Positions 27,451-34,303 of a stretch of 64,000 nucleotides of DNA are shown here, piece after piece (positions within the stretch are counted from its first letter, which is position 1; each line of letters starts with the position of its first letter). A program made the position numbers and the translations under genes. Below the pieces are notes generated by a model that worked only from the letters and a program-made list of their open reading frames with translations, searched no databases and was not told the origin of the DNA. Source of the DNA: Candidatus Peregrinibacteria bacterium GW2011_GWF2_39_17 (lineage in GTDB: Bacteria > Patescibacteriota > Gracilibacteria > UBA1369 > UBA12473); NCBI GenBank assembly GCA_000993615.1, contig LBWM01000007.1:1-64000 (forward strand), given 5' to 3'.

Positions 27451-27953
27451 AATTTAATTTTTTTAACCTGAGCTAGGAGTAAATCAAGATTGGGCCAGTG
27501 GTTAATATCATGGATGATGTCTGCCACTTCATAGTACCGCTTTTTGCGTTTTTTCCACAATTCTTCTAACTCCTCCATTGCTGAATTAGCGCCAGTAAGT
27601 GCAGGACGAAGGTAGCTTTTTTCTAAATTGCTTTTTAGGGTCGGTAAGCTACATTCCAAGAGGATCACTAAACCATTTTTCTTGAGCAGTTTGGCGTTTT
27701 CCATATCCATCAATGTCCCTCCTCCGGTTGCGATCACAGTTTGATCTAAAGTAGCGCAATATTTTGTTACTTTTCTTTCCTGTTTGCGGAAATCCTTCCA
27801 TCCCTTTGTATACACAAAATCATTAATAGAAATACCTATTTTTTTCTCAATTTCCTGATCAATATCAATAAAATTCCATTTTAGTTTTTGAGCCAATTCA
27901 CGGCCTAGACTTGTTTTTCCACTGCCACGCATGCCAGTTAAAATGATATTCAT
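27447..27953 (-). CDS. aroK: Shikimate kinase
   Basis: 168 residues. P-loop GMRGSGKTSLGREL, the shikimate-binding DIDQEIEKKIG, and the GGGTLMD loop are all present. It phosphorylates shikimate at O3 with ATP. It lies between aroA (3 nt upstream) and nadB (4-nt overlap). Confidence 0.93.
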   Translation of the reverse strand: MNIILTGMRGSGKTSLGRELAQKLKWNFIDIDQEIEKKIGISINDFVYTKGWKDFRKQERKVTKYCATLDQTVIATGGGTLMDMENAKLLKKNGLVILLECSLPTLKSNLEKSYLRPALTGANSAMEELEELWKKRKKRYYEVADIIHDINHWPNLDLLLAQVKKIKL

Positions 27954-27956
27954 CTT

Positions 27957-29216
27957 TTAGTAGAAAGAAGGAAATGGAGTAATCGGATGAGCCTTACGTA
28001 AGTCTTTCCAAAAATTAGGGTAAGTTTTTTCCACACAGCGCGGATTTTCGATTTTTAATCCTTTTATTCGGCAACCTGCCATACCAAAGCACATGGCTAA
28101 CCGATGATCATTATAGGTTGCCATTTTCGCTCCCCGTAATAATTTTGGATTCCCGTTGATTACTAAGCTATTTTGCTTTTCCGTAGCCGCAATATTTAGC
28201 TTTCTAAGCTCAGTTGATATGGCCTGTAAGCGGTTTGATTCTTTGATTTTTAGAGTGTGGAGCCCTCTTAGTTCGGTTTCACCTTCTGCAAAGGAAGCCA
28301 CCAGAGCTAAGGTCATGGCTCCGTCTGGAAAATCATTAGCTCCAACTATACCGAGGGGAATAAGTTCTGTCGGTCCCGTAACCATAATTCCAGTTTGATC
28401 TGCTTTTACCTTACAGCCCATTTTTTCCAAATAATCCAAGAGTCGAACATCTGGCTGAAGACTGTTTCGAGAAATTCCCCTAGTTTTGATAGTTTTACCA
28501 GTAATAGCGGCCAAACCCCAAAAATAGCTGGCACTGGAGGCGTCAGCTTCAATCTCAAGTGTGGTTGGTTCATAGGATTGATGGGGAATTTTAAAAGTGT
28601 GGGAATTTGGAGTCGTAATATTTTGTATAAAAAATTTGTTCATTATTTGAGCTGTTATCTCTAAATAAGGCCTGGAATTTACTTTTCCTTTAACTTGAAT
28701 TTCTAGCCCCTGCGCTAACAAAGGAGCGAGCATCATTAGGGCAGAAATATATTGGCTACTATTTTGTCCTTTAATTTCCACTCTATTGTGCTTAATTTGG
28801 TGGCCATAAATCTTAAGAGGAGGACATCCATTTTGAGATTCGATTCTCACCCCTAAGGCTTTTAGGGCATCTAACAGATCTTTGATAGGACGTTCCCTCA
28901 TGCGAGCATTGCCATCTAAATAACTTCTAAACTTTTGATTCGCTAAGATTGCGGTTAGGAAACGCATACTTGTTCCAGAATTTTCCAAATAAAGCGGTTG
29001 TTTTGGCCGTACTAATCGCCCTGAACTAATAATGTGCAAGTCATCTTCCTCAACATTAATTATCACGCCCAAGGCTTTTAGCGCGTCCATCATTGCTACG
29101 GTATCATCACTCCATAGAAAATGACGCAAAATTGTTGTTCCATTTGCTAGTGCGGCAATTAGAAGCGCGCGGTTACTAATACTTTTCGAGCCGGGGATTT
29201 TAATAGTAGGGATCAT
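27957..29216 (-). CDS. aroA: 3-phosphoshikimate 1-carboxyvinyltransferase (EPSP synthase)
   Basis: 419 residues, normal length. The substrate-site motif is IPGSKSISNRALLIAALANG at the N-terminus; LENSGTSMRFLTAILA near residue 78, RERPIKDLLDAL, and YNDHRLAMCFG near 375 are the other signatures. It joins shikimate-3-phosphate and PEP. It follows aroB by 97 nt. Confidence 0.95.
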   Translation of the reverse strand: MIPTIKIPGSKSISNRALLIAALANGTTILRHFLWSDDTVAMMDALKALGVIINVEEDDLHIISSGRLVRPKQPLYLENSGTSMRFLTAILANQKFRSYLDGNARMRERPIKDLLDALKALGVRIESQNGCPPLKIYGHQIKHNRVEIKGQNSSQYISALMMLAPLLAQGLEIQVKGKVNSRPYLEITAQIMNKFFIQNITTPNSHTFKIPHQSYEPTTLEIEADASSASYFWGLAAITGKTIKTRGISRNSLQPDVRLLDYLEKMGCKVKADQTGIMVTGPTELIPLGIVGANDFPDGAMTLALVASFAEGETELRGLHTLKIKESNRLQAISTELRKLNIAATEKQNSLVINGNPKLLRGAKMATYNDHRLAMCFGMAGCRIKGLKIENPRCVEKTYPNFWKDLRKAHPITPFPSFY

Positions 29217-29313
29217 TGTATCTCATTGATAAAATATACTCTACGTTACAAAATTAGATGGTACGACATAACCTTATCGCAATAAAAAGAGTGTAGACTT
29301 TTAAATTTAAAAG

Positions 29314-30405
29314 CTAAAAGCGAAGTAGGACAGATTGTACTTCATTTTCAGTCACGTCGTTGACAACTATAGGGCGACCAGGGCGTTTTAATAAAGTGAA
29401 AGTGTAAGTATTAAGTGCAGAATTTTTTTTGTCATGTTTAAGTGCCTGAATAATTGGCTGACGATCAATGCTGCCCGGTAGTTTTGTCGGTAAATGGAGT
29501 GTTTTTAAAAGTTCCTCTATTCTTTGTTGGTGTTTTTGGGCGAGTAAATTGCGTTCCCGAGCTAAACAATTTTCAAGATTCATCCCAATAGCCACTGCTT
29601 CGCCATGATTAAGTCGGTATCCGCTGGCATGCTCAATCGCATGTCCAATGCTGTGTCCGTAATTAAGCAACATCCGTAAATTATTCTCTTGTTCATCATT
29701 TTGAACAATTTTAGCTTTAACTTTGCAAGAACGTACTAGTAATTCAGTTATTGTTGTGGTGTGCCCATCCAGCGCTTTTTCTGGAAATTTACGGAGAATT
29801 TTTAAGATTTTTTTATCCGCCAAAAGTCCATGCTTAACAATTTCTGCCAATCCATTACGTATTTGGCGTTTAGATAAAGTGCTCAGAAGTTGCGGGTCAA
29901 TATAAACCCTTTTCGGTTGAATAAAACTTCCTATCAAGTTTTTCCCCAGTAGTAAATCTACTCCGGTTTTCCCTCCAATGCTTGCATCACACATGGCTAA
30001 TAAAGTGGTCGGAATTTGGATAAAAGAAATGCCGCGCATATAAATTGAAGCTACAAACCCCGCCACATCACCAACCACTCCTCCACCCAGTGCAATTATG
30101 CAGCTTTGACGGTTATGTCCCAGTTGAACCATTTGCCCAACTAGTTTTTCCACGGTGGCTAAATTTTTATTTTTTTCTCCGGCTTGGAAAGAAAGAAGAG
30201 TAGTTTGCATGTTTAATTTACGCATTGCTCCCTGGAGTTCTTCTCCATAAAGTTTTCGGAGATTGGTGTCTGTAATAAGACAATATTTAGTGGCTAGGAC
30301 TTGCTTAGCGATGTCACCTGCTATTTGTGAAAATAATCCGGGCTCAATGAAAAGATCATAGGAATTATTAATTTTTTTCTTAAGTTTAAGCGAAATTATT
30401 TTCAT
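29314..30405 (-). CDS. aroB: 3-dehydroquinate synthase
   Basis: 363 residues. The NAD-binding run is IALGGGVVGDVAGFVASIYM, then PTTLLAMCDASIGGKTGVDL, and metal-binding NYGHSIGHAIEH and HGEAVAIGM. It converts DAHP to 3-dehydroquinate. It starts 42 nt after aroF. Dehydroquinase, shikimate dehydrogenase and chorismate synthase are not in this window. Confidence 0.95.
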   Translation of the reverse strand: MKIISLKLKKKINNSYDLFIEPGLFSQIAGDIAKQVLATKYCLITDTNLRKLYGEELQGAMRKLNMQTTLLSFQAGEKNKNLATVEKLVGQMVQLGHNRQSCIIALGGGVVGDVAGFVASIYMRGISFIQIPTTLLAMCDASIGGKTGVDLLLGKNLIGSFIQPKRVYIDPQLLSTLSKRQIRNGLAEIVKHGLLADKKILKILRKFPEKALDGHTTTITELLVRSCKVKAKIVQNDEQENNLRMLLNYGHSIGHAIEHASGYRLNHGEAVAIGMNLENCLARERNLLAQKHQQRIEELLKTLHLPTKLPGSIDRQPIIQALKHDKKNSALNTYTFTLLKRPGRPIVVNDVTENEVQSVLLRF

Positions 30406-30447
30406 ACGACAGTCAATTAGGAATAGGTTAAAAAGGCTTAAATTGCC

Positions 30448-31461
30448 CTAAATGCTCCTGCCAATAGCCTTAGTAATTGCTTTAATTTCCTCCATCATGG
30501 GCATTAGCATGTCTGGTGTGATGGACTGATCACCATCCGAAAGTGCTTCATCAGGATGAGGATGCATTTCCACTATTAAACCATCTGCGCCAGCCGCAAT
30601 CGCAGCCCTGGATACTGCTGGGACCAAAGTTCTTTTTCCAGTTGCATGACTGGGATCAACTACCACTGGCAAATGGCTTAATTCCTTAAGTAAAGGAACA
30701 ACGCTAATATCAAGCGTATTCCTAGTTTCGGTTTCAAAAGTACGAATACCCCGTTCGCATAAAATTACTTCTGAATTACCTTCTGACATAATATATTCAG
30801 CCGCAAGTAAAAATTCCTTAATTGTACTACTTAAGCCTCTTTTTAAAAGAATTGGCTTTTTGGTTTTCCCCACTTCTTTGAGAAGATTAAAATTCTGCAT
30901 ATTGCGTGCTCCAATTTGTAAAATATCAGCGTATTTTGAAATTAAAGGAACATCTCTCGGGTCCATTACTTCGGTCACTACGATCATGTTGTAGGGAGCG
31001 GCAGCTTGCTTAAGAAGTTTTAGCCCTTTTTCGCCTAGACCTTGAAAGGAATAAGGCGTAGTTCTTGGCTTAAATGCTCCTCCTCGCAAAATTCGAATAC
31101 CAGCCTTATGAATAATAGCGGCCGATTCTTCGATTTGCTTTTTGCTTTCAACACTACATGGGCCAACCATCATTACTATTTTATCTCCCCCAATTTCCAC
31201 ATCTTTGATTTTAATTATCGTATTTTCCCACTTGGTTTCTCTCGAAGCCAATTTGTAAGGTTGTAGTACCGGCATAACTTTACTAACGCCAGGTAAGGAG
31301 CTCAGATGGCTAACATCCAAAATGCGTTCATCGCCAATTACCGCAATGACAACGCGTTCAGTTCCAATCAAGGGCATTGGTTGTAGATTTTGCCCTCTGA
31401 GTTCATCAATAATGCGCTGAACTTGTTTTTCTGGGGCGTGGGCCTTCATAACAATAATCAT
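30448..31461 (-). CDS. aroF: DAHP synthase with N-terminal regulatory domain
   Basis: 337 residues. Residues about 1-75 form a small ferredoxin-like/ACT-like domain; the TIM barrel follows with MVGPCSVESKKQIEESA, LRGGAFKPRTTPYSFQG and VDPSHATGKR. This is the Thermotoga-like class in which the N-terminal domain mediates feedback inhibition by Tyr or Phe (established family knowledge). It condenses PEP and erythrose-4-phosphate, the committed step. The first ATG is at 31461; an ATG four codons later is possible. It is preceded by an aromatic leader-peptide attenuator, so both transcript level and enzyme activity may respond to aromatic amino acids. Confidence 0.93.
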   Translation of the reverse strand: MIIVMKAHAPEKQVQRIIDELRGQNLQPMPLIGTERVVIAVIGDERILDVSHLSSLPGVSKVMPVLQPYKLASRETKWENTIIKIKDVEIGGDKIVMMVGPCSVESKKQIEESAAIIHKAGIRILRGGAFKPRTTPYSFQGLGEKGLKLLKQAAAPYNMIVVTEVMDPRDVPLISKYADILQIGARNMQNFNLLKEVGKTKKPILLKRGLSSTIKEFLLAAEYIMSEGNSEVILCERGIRTFETETRNTLDISVVPLLKELSHLPVVVDPSHATGKRTLVPAVSRAAIAAGADGLIVEMHPHPDEALSDGDQSITPDMLMPMMEEIKAITKAIGRSI

Positions 31462-31625
31462 AGATTTGGAAGTTATAAGATTTGGAGAAAGATTGAGTTT
31501 AGCTTTGCCAGGGATAAAGACAGGATCTAGCGTAATTCATTGCGTCGACATCCGGCCTGATATTTATTTGGTGGACACGATTTTTCCGTTTTGATGTTAA
31601 CATGGGTGAACGGGTTAAGAAAAAT

Positions 31626-31653
31626 AAAAAAATCCCCTCGAGACCGTAGGGGA
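31626..31653 (-). terminator. Attenuator terminator upstream of aroF
   Basis: Minus strand: TCCCCT pairs with AGGGGA (plus coordinates 31633-31653) and is followed by seven Ts (31626-31632). It lies about 36 nt after the leader ORF stop and 165 nt before aroF. A competing helix GGAGT (31683-31687)/ACTCC (31651-31655) shares the first terminator arm and could act as antiterminator. Confidence 0.72.
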
Positions 31654-31688
31654 GTGTTATAATTTATGACTTTCAAACTAAAACTCCT

Positions 31689-31781
31689 TTACGGCCTTTT
31701 CGAAAAATAAAAGTAAAACCAAAACTCTCCATTTATTAAGAAGTTTTTTTTCTGGCTTGTTTGGAGAGCTAATAAATTCAT
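31689..31781 (-). CDS. Aromatic leader peptide of the aro operon
   Basis: A 30-codon ORF, ATG at 31779-31781, TAA at 31689-31691. Residues 20-26 read Phe-Trp-Phe-Tyr-Phe-Tyr-Phe (codons about 31704-31724), seven aromatic residues in a row. A 7-bp helix, minus-strand CTCTCCA (31762-31768) with TGGAGAG (31725-31731), lies inside the ORF just before the aromatic codons, as a pause hairpin would. A downstream terminator and the aroF gene complete the classical leader-peptide attenuator layout seen for pheA, trp and his operons. No direct evidence of translation exists, but this run occurring by chance in exactly this position is very unlikely. Confidence 0.82.
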   Translation of the reverse strand: MNLLALQTSQKKNFLINGEFWFYFYFSKRP

Positions 31782-31812
31782 AATGGACAATGACAATAAA
31801 GATGCTAAGCAC

Positions 31813-31821
31813 AGCATAACA
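31813..31821 (-). promoter_or_regulatory. Extended -10 promoter of the aro leader
   Basis: Minus strand: TG, one base, then TATGCT (plus coordinates 31813-31818), about 31 nt before the leader ATG. No good -35 is visible, as is common for extended -10 promoters. Confidence 0.45.
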
Positions 31822-31863
31822 GAATTTTGAAAATGAAAAAGAGATTTTTTTAGAGTAAAATTA

Positions 31864-31893
31864 TTGACAGTCTAAATGGGCTAATGCTAAATA
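31864..31893 (+). promoter_or_regulatory. Promoter of the cysteine leader and operon
   Basis: TTGACA (31864-31869) with TAAATA (31888-31893) at 18-nt spacing. Start near 31900, about 30 nt before the leader ATG. Confidence 0.65.
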
Positions 31894-31929
31894 TAAAAGA
31901 ATCTAAAATTTAGAGTAAGCTACTTAAAT

Positions 31930-31995
31930 ATGATTTATTCTCAGTTAATTAGTAATTGTTGTTGCCTAAGCAAGGAAGCGCCACTGGAGAGCTGA
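31930..31995 (+). CDS. Cysteine leader peptide of the cys operon
   Basis: A 21-codon ORF, ATG at 31930, TGA at 31993-31995. Codons 10-12 (31957-31965) are TGT TGT TGC, three cysteines in a row (context Ser-Asn-Cys-Cys-Cys-Leu). Helix TCTCAG (31939-31944)/CTGAGA (31992-31997) encloses these codons, and a small hairpin TTGC/GCAA overlaps and follows them. The intrinsic terminator at 32017-32053 comes next, then the cystathionine beta-synthase-like gene. Cys is rare in bacterial proteins, so three in a row upstream of a Cys-making operon is strong circumstantial support for ribosome-mediated attenuation. Confidence 0.8.
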   Translation: MIYSQLISNCCCLSKEAPLES

Positions 31996-32016
31996 GATTT
32001 TAAATTTAAAATTATT

Positions 32017-32053
32017 TAGCCTTCAGTAGGTTGCTACGGAAAGGCTATTTTTT
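32017..32053 (+). terminator. Attenuator terminator before the cys operon
   Basis: TAGCCTT (32017-32023) pairs with AAGGCTA (32041-32047), with an inner GTAG/CTAC stem, followed by TTTTTT. It ends 21 nt before the first structural gene. CTGAG of the upstream helix can instead pair with TTCAG in the terminator loop side, a possible antiterminator. Confidence 0.75.
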
Positions 32054-32074
32054 ATTTTCTAATTTTTCCCTACT

Positions 32075-33055
32075 ATGCCTGCAACTCATTCTATTTTAAG
32101 GTCAATCGGAAATACTCCTCTTGTTAAATTAAAAAGAATAAACCCATATTCAAATATTGAGCTTTTGGTAAAACTAGAATTTTTTAATCCCAGTGGGAGT
32201 ATTAAAGATCGAATTGTAAAGCATATTATTGAACATGCTGAGGCTGAAGGATTAATTAAGCCAGGTGGGACAATTGTTGAAAACACATCTGGCAATACAG
32301 GCGCGGCCGTGGCCATGATTGCTGCGATCAAGGGCTATAAAGCTATTTTGACCATGCCTGATAAAGTCAGTGTGGAAAAACAAAATTCACTTAAGGCTTA
32401 CGGCGCCAAAATTGTAGTTACCCCAACGTCAGCATCACCAGATTCACCAGACCATTATGTAAATACAGCCAAGCGTATTGCAGCGGAAACTCCAAATAGT
32501 TTTCGTGTTAATCAATATGATAACCCTAAAAATCCTGAGGCTCATTATCTTTCAACTGGGCCGGAAATTTGGGAACAAACCAAGGGGGCCGTAACTCATT
32601 TTGTGGCAGCTGGAAGTACCGGTGGCACTATTAGTGGAATTGGTCGATATCTTAAGGAAAGAAATCCTAATATTAAAATTATTATGCCGGATCCGATTGG
32701 ATCAATTTATTATGATTATTTTAAAACCGGCCAGATTCGGAAAGATGGTAGTTGCAGCTATCAAGTGGAAGGTGTCGGGGAAGATCACCTTGCTAAGGCT
32801 ATGGATTTTTCTTTGGTTGATGATATGTTTCAATTTACAGATCAGAATGCTTTTTCTACGGCCCGTCGTTTGGCTAGAGAGGAAGGTATTTTCGGTGGGG
32901 GGACTGGTGGGGCAAATGTTTGGGCCGCCTTAAAATTAGCTCAATCTCTTACAGAACCAGCCACTATTGTTACTGTAATCCCGGACAACGGGGTAAAATA
33001 TTTGAGTAAATTTTACAATGATCAGTGGATGCTCGAAAATAATTATGAAATTTAA
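32075..33055 (+). CDS. Cystathionine beta-synthase / cysteine synthase family enzyme
   Basis: 326 residues, PLP fold type II. The PLP lysine lies in PSGSIKDRIVKHI near residue 45, the phosphate/substrate loop in ENTSGNTGAAVAMIAA, and the PLP phosphate site in AAGSTGGTISGIG. The later run KIIMPDPIGSIYYDYF and VEGVGEDHLAKAMDFSLVDD is closer to cystathionine beta-synthases than to O-acetylserine sulfhydrylases. With the next gene it forms a pair like mccA-mccB of Bacillus, which makes cysteine from homocysteine via cystathionine. It lacks the C-terminal CBS regulatory domains of eukaryotic enzymes. Confidence 0.88.
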   Translation: MPATHSILRSIGNTPLVKLKRINPYSNIELLVKLEFFNPSGSIKDRIVKHIIEHAEAEGLIKPGGTIVENTSGNTGAAVAMIAAIKGYKAILTMPDKVSVEKQNSLKAYGAKIVVTPTSASPDSPDHYVNTAKRIAAETPNSFRVNQYDNPKNPEAHYLSTGPEIWEQTKGAVTHFVAAGSTGGTISGIGRYLKERNPNIKIIMPDPIGSIYYDYFKTGQIRKDGSCSYQVEGVGEDHLAKAMDFSLVDDMFQFTDQNAFSTARRLAREEGIFGGGTGGANVWAALKLAQSLTEPATIVTVIPDNGVKYLSKFYNDQWMLENNYEI

Positions 33056-33074
33056 AACTTCTAACCAAACTAAT

Positions 33075-34217
33075 ATGCAATTTTCCACCAAAGTTATTCA
33101 TGTGGGGCAAGAGCCTGAAAAAATTACCGGAGCGATTATCCCTCCTATTTATATGACCTCTACTTATGTCCAAGAGACCCCTGGAAAGGATCGAGGCTAT
33201 GATTATACTAGAGCTGGAAATCCAAATTTTTCCAATCTTGAGCATGCGCTCTCTGCCCTAGAAGAAGGAAAATACGCAACGGTTTTTTCTTCGGGTTTAG
33301 GCGCGATTACCGCCTTGCTCTCTAGTTTAAAAATAGGCGATAAAGTTGTAGGGACAAATGATATTTATGGCGGTACGCATCGTTTATTTGATCAGGTTTT
33401 TAAACCGTTTGGTCTCCATTTTGAGTTAATTGATACGCAGAATTTACTAGAAGCAGAGAAAATTTTAAAAAAAGAACCTAAATTTATTTTCCTGGAATCT
33501 CCTACAAATCCCCAATTAAAAATATCAAATATTAAAGAAATTTCTAAGCTAGCTCATAAATATGGTGTGTTAGTTGTGGTGGATAATACCTTTGCTTCGC
33601 CCTATTTTCAAAATCCGCTTTTGTTAGGGGCTGATATTGTTTTGCATAGTACAACCAAATATATTAGCGGCCACTCTGATATTATCGGTGGCGCCGTTAT
33701 TACAAATAGCGAATCTTTAAAGGGGAAAATGGATTTTGCCCGCAAGGCCATGGGCATTAATCCCAGCCCTTTTGATGTTTGGTTAATTAGTCGCGGAATT
33801 AAAACTTTGGCAATTAGGATGCAAAGACATGGTGAAAATGCTCTAAAAATTGCTCAATATTTCGAAAATAATTCTATGGTTAAAAAGGTTTATTATCCCG
33901 GATTACCAAGCCACCATAATTATGAGATAGCAAAACAGCAGATGAGAGGATTTAGTGGTATGGTCTCAGTTGAATTTGATTTAGATTTAGAGCAAATAAA
34001 AAAAGTAATTTCCTCATTTCAGGTTTTTTCCTTAGCTGAAAGTCTTGGCGGAGTTGAATCCTTGGTTGATCATCCAGCCAGTATGACCCATGCTTCTATC
34101 CCAAAAGAAAAGCGGCTAGAAAACGGGCTTACTGATGAATTAGTAAGATTTTCAGTCGGGATCGAAGACATTGAAGATTTAATAGGGGATTTAAAGCAGG
34201 GACTTTCTAAGGCCTAA
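33075..34217 (+). CDS. Cystathionine gamma-lyase/synthase family PLP enzyme
   Basis: About 380 residues of the Cys/Met-metabolism PLP family (fold type I). Motifs: IIPPIYMTSTYVQ, DYTRAGNPNFSNLEHALSAL, FSSGLGAITALL, VVVDNTFASPYFQNPLLLGADI and the PLP lysine in LHSTTKYISGHSD. SLAESLGGVESLVDHPASMTH is the C-terminal signature. I place the start at 33075 (MQFSTKVIH), where homologues begin; the ORF opens earlier, at 33018. Next to a CBS-like enzyme the likely role is cystathionine gamma-lyase, giving cysteine. A gamma-synthase activity cannot be excluded from sequence. Confidence 0.9.
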   Translation: MQFSTKVIHVGQEPEKITGAIIPPIYMTSTYVQETPGKDRGYDYTRAGNPNFSNLEHALSALEEGKYATVFSSGLGAITALLSSLKIGDKVVGTNDIYGGTHRLFDQVFKPFGLHFELIDTQNLLEAEKILKKEPKFIFLESPTNPQLKISNIKEISKLAHKYGVLVVVDNTFASPYFQNPLLLGADIVLHSTTKYISGHSDIIGGAVITNSESLKGKMDFARKAMGINPSPFDVWLISRGIKTLAIRMQRHGENALKIAQYFENNSMVKKVYYPGLPSHHNYEIAKQQMRGFSGMVSVEFDLDLEQIKKVISSFQVFSLAESLGGVESLVDHPASMTHASIPKEKRLENGLTDELVRFSVGIEDIEDLIGDLKQGLSKA

Positions 34218-34290
34218 AAAGGTCTTTTGGAAAGTTTATTACCAGTCGTCACGCTAAAATGCTCTAGTACCTTTAGCTATTTCAATGTGT

Positions 34291-34303
34291 TATGATACGC
34301 GCA
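34291..34303 (+). promoter_or_regulatory. -10 box of a leaderless glycosyltransferase mRNA
   Basis: TATGAT at 34291-34296 is 6 nt before the ATG at 34303, so transcription is predicted to start at the ATG itself. The -35 region is weak. Confidence 0.5.

Noticed and set aside
31689-31781. An overlapping frame-shifted ORF within the aro leader (starting at the internal ATG near 31732).
   Set aside because: It gives a mixed peptide without amino acid bias and runs through the likely antiterminator; the longer ORF has the meaningful aromatic run.
5901-32043. The 11-mer GCTACGGAAAG occurs in both the rsmI-leuS element (5901-5911) and the cys attenuator (32033-32043), suggesting a shared RNA motif.
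   Set aside because: In 64 kb many 11-mers repeat by chance, the surrounding structures differ, and one lies in a terminator loop.
31900-32053. A SAM riboswitch or Cys T-box in front of the cys operon.
   Set aside because: No SAM-I core or T-box sequence is present, and the Cys-Cys-Cys ORF plus terminator explains the leader better.
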